Origin: Rhizobium sp. ACO-34A
GTDB taxonomy: Bacteria; Pseudomonadota; Alphaproteobacteria; Rhizobiales; Rhizobiaceae
Reading direction: 5' to 3'
Length of the DNA stretch: 64,000 nt
NCBI GenBank assembly: GCA_002600635.1
Contig: CP021372.1
Span: 389,001-453,000, forward strand
A model generated the notes under the pieces. It searched no databases. It was given only the letters and a program-made list of their open reading frames with translations, and had not been told where the DNA came from. The translations under genes were made by a program, and so were the position numbers. Positions 25,889 to 33,576 of the stretch are shown here, piece by piece; the first letter of the stretch is position 1; each line of letters starts with the position of its first letter.

Positions 25889-26674
25889 TCAGATATTGGC
25901 GAGAAGCCCGCCATCGATGCGGATGACTGAGCCGGTGATGTAGGATGCCCGCGGACTGACCAGAAACGCGACCGCATCGCCGTATTCGCGAGGGTCCCCA
26001 TAGCGTCCCACAGGGATTGAGGCGGTGCTTTCCGCCGTGACGTCGGCCACCGGACGATTTTCGCGGCTGGCTTTCTGCTCATCGAGAAAGACGATGCGGC
26101 CGGTGGCAATCCGGCCCGGCAGCACGATGTTAGCAGTAACGCCGCTACGGCCAACTTCTCGGGCGAGCGTTTTTGACCAGCCCAGGAGGGCAAGTCTGAG
26201 ACTGTTGGAGATACCGAGATTGGGGATTGGCGCCACGACGCCCGATGAAGTTGAGGTGATGATGCGTCCCCAGCCACGTTCGCGCATCGACGGCAGTACC
26301 GCATCCGTCACGGCGATCACCGAGCGAACCATGCTGTCGAAATACTGCGACCACATTTCCGGCGCTTGCCCTCCGGCCGTTGTCGGGGGTGGGCCGCCGG
26401 TGTTGTTGACGAGAATATCCACCGGTCCGAATGTGGAACCAATGAGCGCAAGCCGTTCCGCGATCACCGAAAGATCACTGATGTCCCATTGAAGAGCCAA
26501 TGCAATCTGGCCGGTCGCTTTGATAGTGCGCGCTGTCTGTTCAGCGGCAGCCTGATCTATGTCTGCGACGATGACGTTTGCGTTTTCTGAGGCAAGGGCG
26601 TTAGCAATTGCGCTTCCCAGCCCGCCGCCAGCGCCAAATACCAGCGCCGTCTTTCCGTTCAATTGGAGATCCAT
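25889..26674 (-). CDS. SDR-family protein lacking the canonical YxxxK
   Basis: Short-chain dehydrogenase/reductase of 261 residues. The NAD(P)-binding motif is VFGAGGGLGSAIA, the acidic cofactor residue is in VIVADIDQ, and the NNxG motif is ILVNNTGGP. The catalytic Ser region is IITSTSSGVVAPIPN. Where YxxxK is expected the sequence is NLGISNSLRLAL, so the Tyr and Lys are both replaced (about residues 153-162). Some SDR subgroups share this SNxxR pattern. Activity may therefore differ from classical oxidoreduction. ATG 26674 follows GGAG-type sequence poorly but begins the conserved MDLQLNGKTALV; the longer frame to 26755 adds nothing family-like. Confidence 0.78.
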   Translation of the reverse strand: MDLQLNGKTALVFGAGGGLGSAIANALASENANVIVADIDQAAAEQTARTIKATGQIALALQWDISDLSVIAERLALIGSTFGPVDILVNNTGGPPPTTAGGQAPEMWSQYFDSMVRSVIAVTDAVLPSMRERGWGRIITSTSSGVVAPIPNLGISNSLRLALLGWSKTLAREVGRSGVTANIVLPGRIATGRIVFLDEQKASRENRPVADVTAESTASIPVGRYGDPREYGDAVAFLVSPRASYITGSVIRIDGGLLANI

Positions 26675-26818
26675 GAAACCCTGCTTTTGCGTTTCGGTAT
26701 TGTTGATTCGGCGGCCACCGCAGCTGCGATCGACAGAAAGGTTGCCGACTACCATTGCCGCTTGGTTAGCTACGGGGAGAAATGCCGAAGCGCTCCATCA
26801 CGACTTTGTCCTTCGAGA

Positions 26819-27163
26819 TCAGGAGTGTGAAACGGCTGTCGGCCTATCGAACGCAGTTACGAAAGGATGATCCATTTCAATGATCGTGCCGCGCGCCCAC
26901 CCCCCGGGCGAACCAAGGCCCGTCACGGAGGATTCGAAGAATTCCCTGTTAACGTTGACGAAGACATGCCGGTCCTCTGGAACTTCTTCATCCCAGATGA
27001 TGGCGTCGACCGGACAGATTGAAAGGCACAGGCCGCAATTGATGCACTCATCAGGATGAATGTAGAACATCCGCGTGCCCTCGTAGATGCAGTCGACCGG
27101 ACAGGCGGCGGTGCAGGCGCCATCTTTGATGTCGATGCAGGGAAATGTGATGACATAGGCCAT
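26819..27163 (-). CDS. FdxA-type ferredoxin with two iron-sulfur sites
   Basis: A 114-residue electron carrier beginning MAYVITFPCIDIKDGACTAA. Eight cysteines at 9, 17, 21, 25, 40, 43, 46 and 50 form the pattern of a 7Fe or 8Fe ferredoxin: CPVDCIYEGT, then HPDECINCGLCLSICPVDAI. The start at 27163 is set by this conserved N-terminus; the frame is open to 27244. It is the first gene of a minus-strand operon with the SDR and DapA-like genes (144-base gap to SDR). A perfect TTGCC-N5-GGCAA box lies about 108 bases upstream. It could pass electrons to one of the oxidoreductases here; the partner is unknown. Confidence 0.82.
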   Translation of the reverse strand: MAYVITFPCIDIKDGACTAACPVDCIYEGTRMFYIHPDECINCGLCLSICPVDAIIWDEEVPEDRHVFVNVNREFFESSVTGLGSPGGWARGTIIEMDHPFVTAFDRPTAVSHS

Positions 27164-27270
27164 CCGGGCAGCCTCCTTCCAGAATATGGGAAACCGGAGG
27201 CAGATTGCCTCCGGCAGATTTTTTCCCAGAAATCCGCGTCGCAAGGAAGTTCAGAGTTTCGCTTGAGTGA

Positions 27271-27285
27271 TTGCCGATAAGGCAA
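27271..27285. promoter_or_regulatory. LysR-type box upstream of the ferredoxin operon
   Basis: TTGCCGATAAGGCAA is a perfect palindrome, differing from the box at 16151 by one base in the spacer. It lies between the alcohol dehydrogenase gene and the ferredoxin start. The shared motif suggests that this operon and the rut/importer pair answer to the same LysR protein. Confidence 0.6.
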
Positions 27286-27416
27286 CACTAACCGAGCGCT
27301 CCGGTGCGCTCCGCAATAGCAGACAATCGTCTCGACATCTGAATCCCGGAACACGACCGGGCGGAGCGTGACCGGCCGAGCTTCCCGATTCAATGTCGGC
27401 TTTTCATCATGTTTTT

Positions 27417-28526
27417 TCAGAACCTGATGATCGGTTTGATAACCTGACCCCGGTGACTGTCGGCGAATGCCTGCTCTATCGCTTCGAACGGGTAGAAATG
27501 GCACATGCGATCGAATGGGAAACGACCCTCCATGTACCAGTCGATCAACTGGCCAATGAAAGTTTCCGGATCATGGCTCTCGCCTTCGATGATGCCCTGC
27601 ACCTTGCGTCCCGGAAGGAGGAAGGTCGGATTGACCGGAACTTCCAGCGACGGATTGACGCCAGCCAGCCAGCCGCAGGTGCCGCGCGGTGCGGTGGCGG
27701 CTACGGCCTGCTGCATGACGGATGGCACACCGGTCGTATCGAGTGCAACGAGCACGCCATCCTCGGTAATCGAGCGTATGAAGGCCACGGCATCGCCTGT
27801 TGCACCGTTGAGGGTTTCGGTCGCGCCGAATTCACGTGCAAGGGCAAGCCGTTCCTCCGAAATGTCGATTGCAACGATCCGAGGAGCCCCGGCAATGCGG
27901 GCGGCCAGAATGGCGCTCAGACCGACCGCCCCGGCTCCGAAGACGGCGAAATCGGTTTTTGATGACACTTTCAAGGCGTTGAGCGCCGCGCCCGCGCCGG
28001 TCTGGATGCCGCAGGCCAACGGTCCCAAAAGTTCGAGCGGGGCATCCTTGCGGACTTTGACCACATTGCGGTCATAGCAAAGGGCATAGGTCGCGAGGGA
28101 GGATTGGCCGAAGAAAGAACCGTGAACCGCACCTTCCGTGCTTTGCAAGGTCGATGATCCGTCGGGACGGTCGCCCTCGAAGCAATATTTCACCGAATGG
28201 TGGCAGTAGGTGTGATCGTGATCCCGGCATGCCCGGCAGTGGCCGCAGTAATCATAGGTCATGACCACATGGTCGCCTGGCGCCACCTTGCTCACGTCCG
28301 CCCCTACCGCTTCGACGATGCCGGCACCCTCATGGCCCGGCACCATCGGCAGACGGGACGGCAATGTCAGGCTGATCGCTGAGAGATCGGTATGGCAGAT
28401 GCCGGTGGCGACGAGCCGCACCAGGATTTCATTGTCGCGCGGGGCGTCGAGTTCAAGGGTTTCAATTGCGATCTGGCCCGGCTGGCGAGCGACGGCGGCC
28501 TGGATTTGCATCGGTCTTTTCCTCAT
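27417..28526 (-). CDS. zinc-dependent aryl/benzyl-alcohol-type dehydrogenase
   Basis: Medium-chain dehydrogenase of 369 residues. Catalytic-zinc residues are in TGICHTDLSA and PGHEGAGIVE, and the four structural-zinc cysteines in CGHCRACRDHDHTYC. The Rossmann motif is FAVFGAGAVGLSAIL, preceded by LGPLACGIQTGAGAAL, a sequence typical of aryl- and benzyl-alcohol dehydrogenases. It should interconvert an aromatic alcohol and aldehyde with NAD. ATG 28526 overlaps the livM stop by 4 bases, so it is the last gene of the first Liv operon. The benzaldehyde-type dehydrogenase at 38071 could take the next step. Confidence 0.85.
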   Translation of the reverse strand: MRKRPMQIQAAVARQPGQIAIETLELDAPRDNEILVRLVATGICHTDLSAISLTLPSRLPMVPGHEGAGIVEAVGADVSKVAPGDHVVMTYDYCGHCRACRDHDHTYCHHSVKYCFEGDRPDGSSTLQSTEGAVHGSFFGQSSLATYALCYDRNVVKVRKDAPLELLGPLACGIQTGAGAALNALKVSSKTDFAVFGAGAVGLSAILAARIAGAPRIVAIDISEERLALAREFGATETLNGATGDAVAFIRSITEDGVLVALDTTGVPSVMQQAVAATAPRGTCGWLAGVNPSLEVPVNPTFLLPGRKVQGIIEGESHDPETFIGQLIDWYMEGRFPFDRMCHFYPFEAIEQAFADSHRGQVIKPIIRF

Positions 28527-29500
28527 TTCGGATCATGGGTCAGCGGAATGATGTCTCCGCCAAGTTTCTGGCGTGCGAGTCCCCACACGCCACGTGGCGC
28601 AAACAAGCTGATGGTGACGGCAAGCGTTCCGAGCGCGATCAGATAGAAAGCGCCGTAATCCTGCAAAAGCTCGCGAAGCAGAAAGAATATGATGGTGCCG
28701 ATGATTGGCCCTTCGAGGCTACCCAGCCCGCCGATGACGACGATGAAGAGCACGTAGATGGTCCAGTCCAGCATCGAGAATGAAGCGATATGGGAAATCC
28801 GGCCCTTCTGGAGCGTGCTGAGAATACCGACCAGACCGACGAGCGGCGAGGCCAGGATGAAGGTCGCCGCCCGCACCAACCGCGTGTTCACACCGGCGAC
28901 GGCCGCGCCTTCCTCACTGTCGCGGAGTGCCGCAAGACCAAGGCCGATACGCGACTTCATAAGGCCCCAGATGATCATGAAGGTCACGATGGCCACCGCC
29001 AGCGCCATTATGTAGATCGTCACGATTCTCTCCGGCGGCTTTTGGCCGAGGAGCTTCAGGAGTTGAGCGGGAACAGCCATGCCTGATCCTCCGCCAAAGG
29101 CTTCGAGGCGACTGGCGAGCAGCATGATCGTCTCTGCGACAACCCAGCTTCCGACCGCCAGATAGGCGGCGCGAAGCCGGAAAATGATGCCATAGACGGC
29201 AACGCCAAAGACGAGCGTGATGGCCATGGCCGCAGGAATAGCTATGGCAAGGCCCCAGCCGGCCAGAACGGCAAAGCCGAAGAAGGCATAGGCGCCGATG
29301 CCGACGAAGGCATGTTGGCCGATGACGCCGACATTGCCGTAGCCCGCGACCAGGTTCCATAGCATGGCGAGTGTCAGCATGCTGAGGGCCTGCGTCAGAA
29401 GAACGAGCATGGCGGCGTTGAACAGGAAGGGGGCCGCGCAAAGGCAGGCAAAGCTGCCGGCGAGTATGATGCGGCCGATGAAGAGGGGAAAAGACTTCAT
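28523..29500 (-). CDS. branched-chain-type ABC importer permease LivM
   Basis: Membrane permease of 325 residues with many hydrophobic helices. The LivM hallmark GYGNVGVIGQHAFVGIGAYA is near residue 50, the coupling loop is ALRDSEEGAAVAGVNTRLVR, and VVIGGLGSLEGPIIGT lies near the C-terminus. Partner of the LivH permease immediately upstream (10-base gap). The ATPase genes expected in this operon are missing (IS3 insertion). The substrate is probably an aromatic or other carboxylate, judging from the neighbouring genes. Confidence 0.88.
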   Translation of the reverse strand: MKSFPLFIGRIILAGSFACLCAAPFLFNAAMLVLLTQALSMLTLAMLWNLVAGYGNVGVIGQHAFVGIGAYAFFGFAVLAGWGLAIAIPAAMAITLVFGVAVYGIIFRLRAAYLAVGSWVVAETIMLLASRLEAFGGGSGMAVPAQLLKLLGQKPPERIVTIYIMALAVAIVTFMIIWGLMKSRIGLGLAALRDSEEGAAVAGVNTRLVRAATFILASPLVGLVGILSTLQKGRISHIASFSMLDWTIYVLFIVVIGGLGSLEGPIIGTIIFFLLRELLQDYGAFYLIALGTLAVTISLFAPRGVWGLARQKLGGDIIPLTHDPK

Positions 29501-29510
29501 GGGCTAGTCC

Positions 29511-30374
29511 TCAGGCTTTTGGAAACAGGCCCTGCGGCCGCGTCAGAAACAGAACGAGAAAGACGATATGACCGCCAAGGACCTGTAAGGCGCTGTCGAT
29601 CATGCCGCCGAATGTCTGGGCGTAGGCGATGATGATGCCGCCGGCCAGAACGCCCCAGAAGCTGCCAAGACCGGCGAGAACAACGACCTCGAAAGCGATC
29701 AGCAAGCGGGTCGGTCCCGACGCTGGATCGAAGTTCGTCCAGATCGACATCAATCCGCCTGATACCGCTTCCGTGATACCGACAAGGGCCATCGCTACGG
29801 CGAAGACCGCGGGTACCGAAAGGCCGACGAGGCGCGCGGCAGCCGGATCGTCGGCAACGGCGCGTATACGAACACCGACATTCGTTCTGTAGAGGAGCTG
29901 CTCCAGTCCGAGGATCAGAAGGCACGCGATCACAAAGATGATCAGAGGCAGCACACCGACGCTCAGGCCATCGACGAGTTTCAGCGAGGCCAGTTCGATG
30001 CCGCCCGCCGTAACCTTGCGCGTGTCGGCGCCGTAAACTTCCAGAAGACTATTCTGGATGACAGTCGAAAGACCGAAGGTGATCAGGATGATCTGCAATT
30101 CGTTCTTGCTGGCGGCTCTCTGGAGGATGCCGCGCTGGAGCAGCCAGCCGAAAAGTCCACCGGCCGGGATGAGGAGTGCCAGCGCAAGCGGCACGGGAAT
30201 GCCGAGCGATTGGCTCAACGTCAGCATCAGGAAGGACATGAGAACGATGATGTCGCCGTGGGCGACATTGATGAAGCGCAGCACTCCGACGGAAATGGCG
30301 AGGCCGAGGGCGAACATGGCATAAAGTCCGCCCAGCAATGTGGCCTGAAGTATCTGATCGACGATGCCGGTCAT
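29511..30374 (-). CDS. branched-chain-type ABC importer permease LivH
   Basis: Permease of 287 residues with the LivH signature GVLRFINVAHGDIIVLMSFL near residue 30. The loop IRAVADDPAAARLVGLSVPA follows, and VVLAGLGSFWGVLAGGIIIA lies near the C-terminus. It starts only 34 bases from the inner end of the IS3 element, which separates it from the binding-protein gene and livG remnant. Whether it is still transcribed depends on read-through from, or a promoter in, the element. Confidence 0.88.
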   Translation of the reverse strand: MTGIVDQILQATLLGGLYAMFALGLAISVGVLRFINVAHGDIIVLMSFLMLTLSQSLGIPVPLALALLIPAGGLFGWLLQRGILQRAASKNELQIILITFGLSTVIQNSLLEVYGADTRKVTAGGIELASLKLVDGLSVGVLPLIIFVIACLLILGLEQLLYRTNVGVRIRAVADDPAAARLVGLSVPAVFAVAMALVGITEAVSGGLMSIWTNFDPASGPTRLLIAFEVVVLAGLGSFWGVLAGGIIIAYAQTFGGMIDSALQVLGGHIVFLVLFLTRPQGLFPKA

Positions 30375-30464
30375 GCGTGGGCTCCGAAATTGTCCGTCGT
30401 CGAATGATTTGAGACTTTTTGGGCTTTGGAAGAATGGAGTTTCCGGCTCGGTCTGCGGGTTGAT

Positions 30465-31445
30465 TTAAGCTGCTTTGGCCTGGTGGTTCAAGCGGCGCTG
30501 TTTGATGGTGTCTCGTTTGATCCTTTCGCGTTCGAGCAGGATGGTCTGACCGCGCCCGAAGTAGACTTCGGCCGGGGTGAGATTGTCGAGGCTCTCGTGA
30601 TATCGGCGATGATTGTAGTGCTCGACGAAGGCCGCGATCTGCGCTTCTAGGTCTTCCTGGAAGAAGTAGTTTTCGAGCAGGATGCGGTTCTTGAGTGTTT
30701 GGTGCCAACGCTCGATCTTGCCCTGCGTTTGCGGATGGCCGGGAGCACCGTGGACCTGGTCGATCTTGTATTTCTCCAGCCATTCACCGAGATCGGAGGC
30801 GACGTAACACGGGCCGTTGTCGGACAGCAGGCGTGGCCGGTGCTCGACCTTGACCTTGTCGCAGCCTGATGCGGCCAATGCCAGATCGAGCGTGTCGGTG
30901 ACGTCATCGACTTTCATGCCGGTGCACAGCTTCCAGGCGATGACGTAACGGGAATAGTCGTCGAGAATGGTAGACAGGTAGAACCATCCCCAGCCAATGA
31001 CCTTCAGATAGGTGAAGTCGGTTTGCCATATCTCGTTCGGCCGCGTGGTCTTGTCCTTGAACTCGTCGTTGGCCTTGATGACGATATAGGCAGGCGACGT
31101 AATCAGGTCATGGGCCTTGAGCAGGCGATAGACCGAAGCCTCTGACACAAAATAGCTTTCCGTGTCGGTGAACTTCACCGCCAGTTCGCGTGGCGAAAGA
31201 TCGGCATGATCCAGCGCCATGGTGATGATCCGGTCCCTGACATCGTCGGGAATGCGGTTCCACACCCGTGATGGCGCAGACGTCCGGTCTTCCAGACCTT
31301 CGACGCCATGGGTCTGGAAGCGATCATACCAGCGGTAGAAGGTCGGCCTTGGGATGCCGAGCTTGTCGAGGGTTTGCCTGGCCGACAGGTGCGCCTGCTC
31401 AACGAGCCGGATGATCTCAAGCTTTTCGGTAGCGGGATATCTCAT
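30465..31445 (-). CDS. IS3-family transposase OrfB (DDE integrase)
   Basis: A 326-residue catalytic part of the transposase. An N-terminal helix-turn-helix segment (SARQTLDKLGIPRPTFYRWY) precedes an rve-type core. The triad is Asp143 in IWQTDFTYLKV, Asp209 in LLSDNGPCY and Glu245 in QGKIERWHQT, giving the classical D-D-35-E spacing, with the usual Lys in LKNR. It overlaps OrfA by 4 bases; a frameshift fusion OrfAB is common in this family. It looks intact. Confidence 0.9.
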   Translation of the reverse strand: MRYPATEKLEIIRLVEQAHLSARQTLDKLGIPRPTFYRWYDRFQTHGVEGLEDRTSAPSRVWNRIPDDVRDRIITMALDHADLSPRELAVKFTDTESYFVSEASVYRLLKAHDLITSPAYIVIKANDEFKDKTTRPNEIWQTDFTYLKVIGWGWFYLSTILDDYSRYVIAWKLCTGMKVDDVTDTLDLALAASGCDKVKVEHRPRLLSDNGPCYVASDLGEWLEKYKIDQVHGAPGHPQTQGKIERWHQTLKNRILLENYFFQEDLEAQIAAFVEHYNHRRYHESLDNLTPAEVYFGRGQTILLERERIKRDTIKQRRLNHQAKAA

Positions 31446-31816
31446 TCCTCGTCGCCCCCATCCCCGATCATGCTTTTTTTGAGCAGGCGGTTCTCCAGGG
31501 TGAGATCGGCCAGCGCCTCTTTCAGGTCGCGGCTCTCCTTGCGCAGAGCCTTTACCTCGTCACTGGTCGCCGAGCGGGCGGTGTCGCCTGCAAGGCGCTT
31601 CTTGCCCGCTTCGAGGAATTCCTTCGACCAGCTATAATACAGGCTTTCGGTGATCCCCTCGCGGCGGCAGATCGCAGCGATGCTGTCTTCGCCACGCAGC
31701 CCTTCAAGCACGATGCGGATCTTCTCCTCCGACGAATGATGCTTGCGCGTGGCACGGCGGATGTCCTTGATCGTCTTTTCGGCCGCTGATGTTTGCGGCC
31801 CGGTTTTCTGTCTCAT
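31442..31816 (-). CDS. IS3-family transposase OrfA
   Basis: A 124-residue DNA-binding part. HHSSEEKIRIVLEGLRGEDS, IAAICRREGITESLYYSWSK and EFLEAGKKRLAGD are the classic transposase_8 helix-turn-helix, and the C-terminus is a leucine-zipper-like coil (LRKESRDLKEALADLTLENR). The start at 31816 (MRQKTG) has GGAAGCGA upstream; the longer frame to 31867 runs into the terminal repeat. Confidence 0.85.
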   Translation of the reverse strand: MRQKTGPQTSAAEKTIKDIRRATRKHHSSEEKIRIVLEGLRGEDSIAAICRREGITESLYYSWSKEFLEAGKKRLAGDTARSATSDEVKALRKESRDLKEALADLTLENRLLKKSMIGDGGDEE

Positions 31817-31886
31817 CTTCGCTTCCTTTGAATGAGCTACGATGAGCTGAAAATCCTCTCTTCTCAATTAAACCAGTTCTGTCTCA

Positions 31887-31963
31887 AGGGCGCTGATGTC
31901 CGACACGCCGTCGATTACCTTGAGGGCGCCGAAGTGTTTCTTGACTGTCTTGAGTTCGAGCAT
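31887..31963 (-). pseudogene. livG remnant (first ~25 codons only)
   Basis: ATG at 31963 begins MLELKTVKKHFGALKVIDGV, a typical N-terminus of a LivG-type ATPase. The coding sequence ends at the IS3 right end after about 25 codons, before Walker A. The rest of livG and all of livF are absent between here and livH at 30374. The importer therefore has no ATPase of its own. Confidence 0.7.
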
Positions 31964-31976
31964 GTTCTGGCCTTTG

Positions 31977-32005
31977 TCCGGTCGCGCGGATGCTCGGCGA
32001 CCGGA
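31977..32005. terminator. stem-loop between binding-protein gene and livG remnant
   Basis: TCCGGTCG, a 13-base loop, then CGACCGGA. Stem-loops after a binding-protein gene commonly stabilise its mRNA or partially terminate, raising its level over the membrane genes. Its role here is inferred. Confidence 0.45.
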
Positions 32006-32012
32006 AATCCGC

Positions 32013-33299
32013 TTACGAATAGGGAATAGGGAACGGCTCCCGCTGAACGGGTACGCCGGGGTGGAAGCTGTTTTCCACGATCGCCATGTCGTAGGGGAAC
32101 TTGTAATCCGCAGGTGCCTTGACCCACTGGACAGAAACAAGGCCGAGCTTCGCGCTGTTCGGAACGGGGCCGGTGGTGAAGTCGATCTTGCCGCAGATCG
32201 TGTCCAGTTTCGTAGCGGCGAGCGCATCGCGAATGCTATCGCGGTCGTCGATGTCTGCCGTGCGCTTCAAGGCATCGACAATCACCTCCAGCATGGCGTG
32301 ACGTGAGCCGATACCGGCCGTCCACTGACGTCCGGTGGAGGTTTCATAGGCGCGGGCGGTGTCGTGCGCGCTCATGCCGTCGAGGGAGGACACATATGGG
32401 AAGGTCGGGGTCCACCAGATCGGAACGGAAACGCCGACGGCCTTTTCCCCGAGAGGCTGGACCGATGCCGGATATTCCGAAGACTTGCCGGCGATCACGG
32501 CAACCGGCCGGTAACCCTGCTGGGCGCTCTGCGTCCAGAACAGGGTGAAATCAGGCGGCGGCATGATGGCCTGCACGATGTCGGCGCCGGCGTCTCGGAA
32601 CTTGGCGATCTGTGTGGAATAGCTTGCCGTCGGCAAATCGAAACGGCCGGGATCGACGATCTTGTAACCTCTCGCCCCGAACGTTTCGGTGAAGGTCTTC
32701 GCCATCACCGTGCCGTCGGCATCGTTCGGCCACAGGCCGCCCACCACCCGGTTCGTCTTGAGCTTGTCCATGAAGGCCAGCATGGAGCCGGAATAGGTGT
32801 CAACGTCGAAAAAGGCGCAATAGGTGTAGTCGAACCCCTTCTTGGGGTCGCCGCCACGGCCGAAGAACCAGGGCTGGATCGGCAGGTCCGACGCAAGGCA
32901 GGGAACGCCGTTGAGTTCGCACTGGTCCGACGCGGGATTGGCGTTTTCCGGCCCGCCATAGCAAAGCACGATATCCACGCTTTCGGAAAGGATGAGATCC
33001 TGCGTCACTTCCGCTGCGCGGTTCGGGTTGGACTGGGTATCTCGCTCGATGAAGCGGATGGGATAGCGGACGCCGCCGTTTTCGATCACCCCGCCCGTTG
33101 CCTGCACGATCCTCGCGATGACGAATTCCGTAGGTTCCGCGAACGCGGCCATCGCACCGGTTTTCGGCGAAACGACGCCGATCTTGATCTCCCGGCCGGC
33201 GGCTTTCGCCATGCGCGGAAGCAGAGGTGCGGCAAGCGCGCCGATAGAGGTGAGCACGCCGGCGCGAAGAGCCGCGCGGCGGGTAATTTCAACTGGCAT
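32013..33299 (-). CDS. ABC importer substrate-binding protein (Liv type)
   Basis: Periplasmic binding protein of 428 residues. Start 33299 gives a signal MPVEITRRAALRAGVLTSIG with twin arginines, then a hydrophobic region. The mature part begins IKIGVVSPKTGAMAAFAEPT, the Liv/AmiC-like opening. Further typical pieces are FIERDTQSNPNRAAEVTQDL, IVLCYGGPENANPASDQCEL and GADIVQAIMPPPDFTLFWTQ. It heads the broken livKGFHM-type operon and is divergent from the ring-cleavage genes. Two operator-like palindromes lie in 33385-33548. Substrate is likely an aromatic acid, inferred from context. Confidence 0.85.
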   Translation of the reverse strand: MPVEITRRAALRAGVLTSIGALAAPLLPRMAKAAGREIKIGVVSPKTGAMAAFAEPTEFVIARIVQATGGVIENGGVRYPIRFIERDTQSNPNRAAEVTQDLILSESVDIVLCYGGPENANPASDQCELNGVPCLASDLPIQPWFFGRGGDPKKGFDYTYCAFFDVDTYSGSMLAFMDKLKTNRVVGGLWPNDADGTVMAKTFTETFGARGYKIVDPGRFDLPTASYSTQIAKFRDAGADIVQAIMPPPDFTLFWTQSAQQGYRPVAVIAGKSSEYPASVQPLGEKAVGVSVPIWWTPTFPYVSSLDGMSAHDTARAYETSTGRQWTAGIGSRHAMLEVIVDALKRTADIDDRDSIRDALAATKLDTICGKIDFTTGPVPNSAKLGLVSVQWVKAPADYKFPYDMAIVENSFHPGVPVQREPFPIPYS

Positions 33300-33384
33300 G
33301 ATATCCTCCCTTGTCGGCAGGTTCCTCGGCCTGCCTTGAGATATGATGCCGAAAATTCGGAACTTGTAAATAATCAAAATAATC

Positions 33385-33399
33385 AAATTATCATAATTT
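33385..33399. promoter_or_regulatory. AAATTAT-C-ATAATTT palindrome
   Basis: Perfect 7-bp-arm palindrome 86 bases upstream of the binding-protein start, in the AT-rich divergent interval 33300-33576. It contains TTATCATAA, related to the TATC/GATA sites nearby but with different spacing. Operator candidate. Confidence 0.4.
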
Positions 33400-33527
33400 G
33401 GTAATTTGAGTTGTTGTGTCTGCGATTGAAGGATGAGTTCGCGTTATACGGGGGATTTGGCGCATGTAGTCGATTTTTTCGATGTTAGAATATAAAAAAT
33501 GAAATTTTAATCGACATGAGATTGCAT

Positions 33528-33548
33528 AATTATCAAAAAACGATAATT
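33528..33548. promoter_or_regulatory. AATTATC-N7-GATAATT operator candidate
   Basis: Perfect 7-bp arms with a 7-base A-rich spacer, ending 28 bases before the dioxygenase start. The core TATC-N7-GATA recurs at 37927, 39662 and 39703, always upstream of genes in this catabolic island. The IclR-family gene at 37116 is the likely binder. Confidence 0.6.
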
Positions 33549-33576
33549 TGATGAAAGTCACATTAGGGAGGACGAA

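Larger units (their letters stand above)
30410..31886 (-). mobile_element. IS3-family insertion sequence with TGAGAC/GTCTCA ends
   Basis: The two overlapping transposase genes are bracketed by imperfect inverted repeats. The outermost 7 bp (TTGAGAC at 30409-30415 and GTCTCAA at 31881-31887) are identical, and similarity continues inwards (GG, TT and GAAGA blocks). TG...CA ends and a length near 1.48 kb fit IS3. The flanks (ATT on the left, AGG on the right) show no target duplication, which suggests an adjacent deletion after insertion. Confidence 0.75.
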
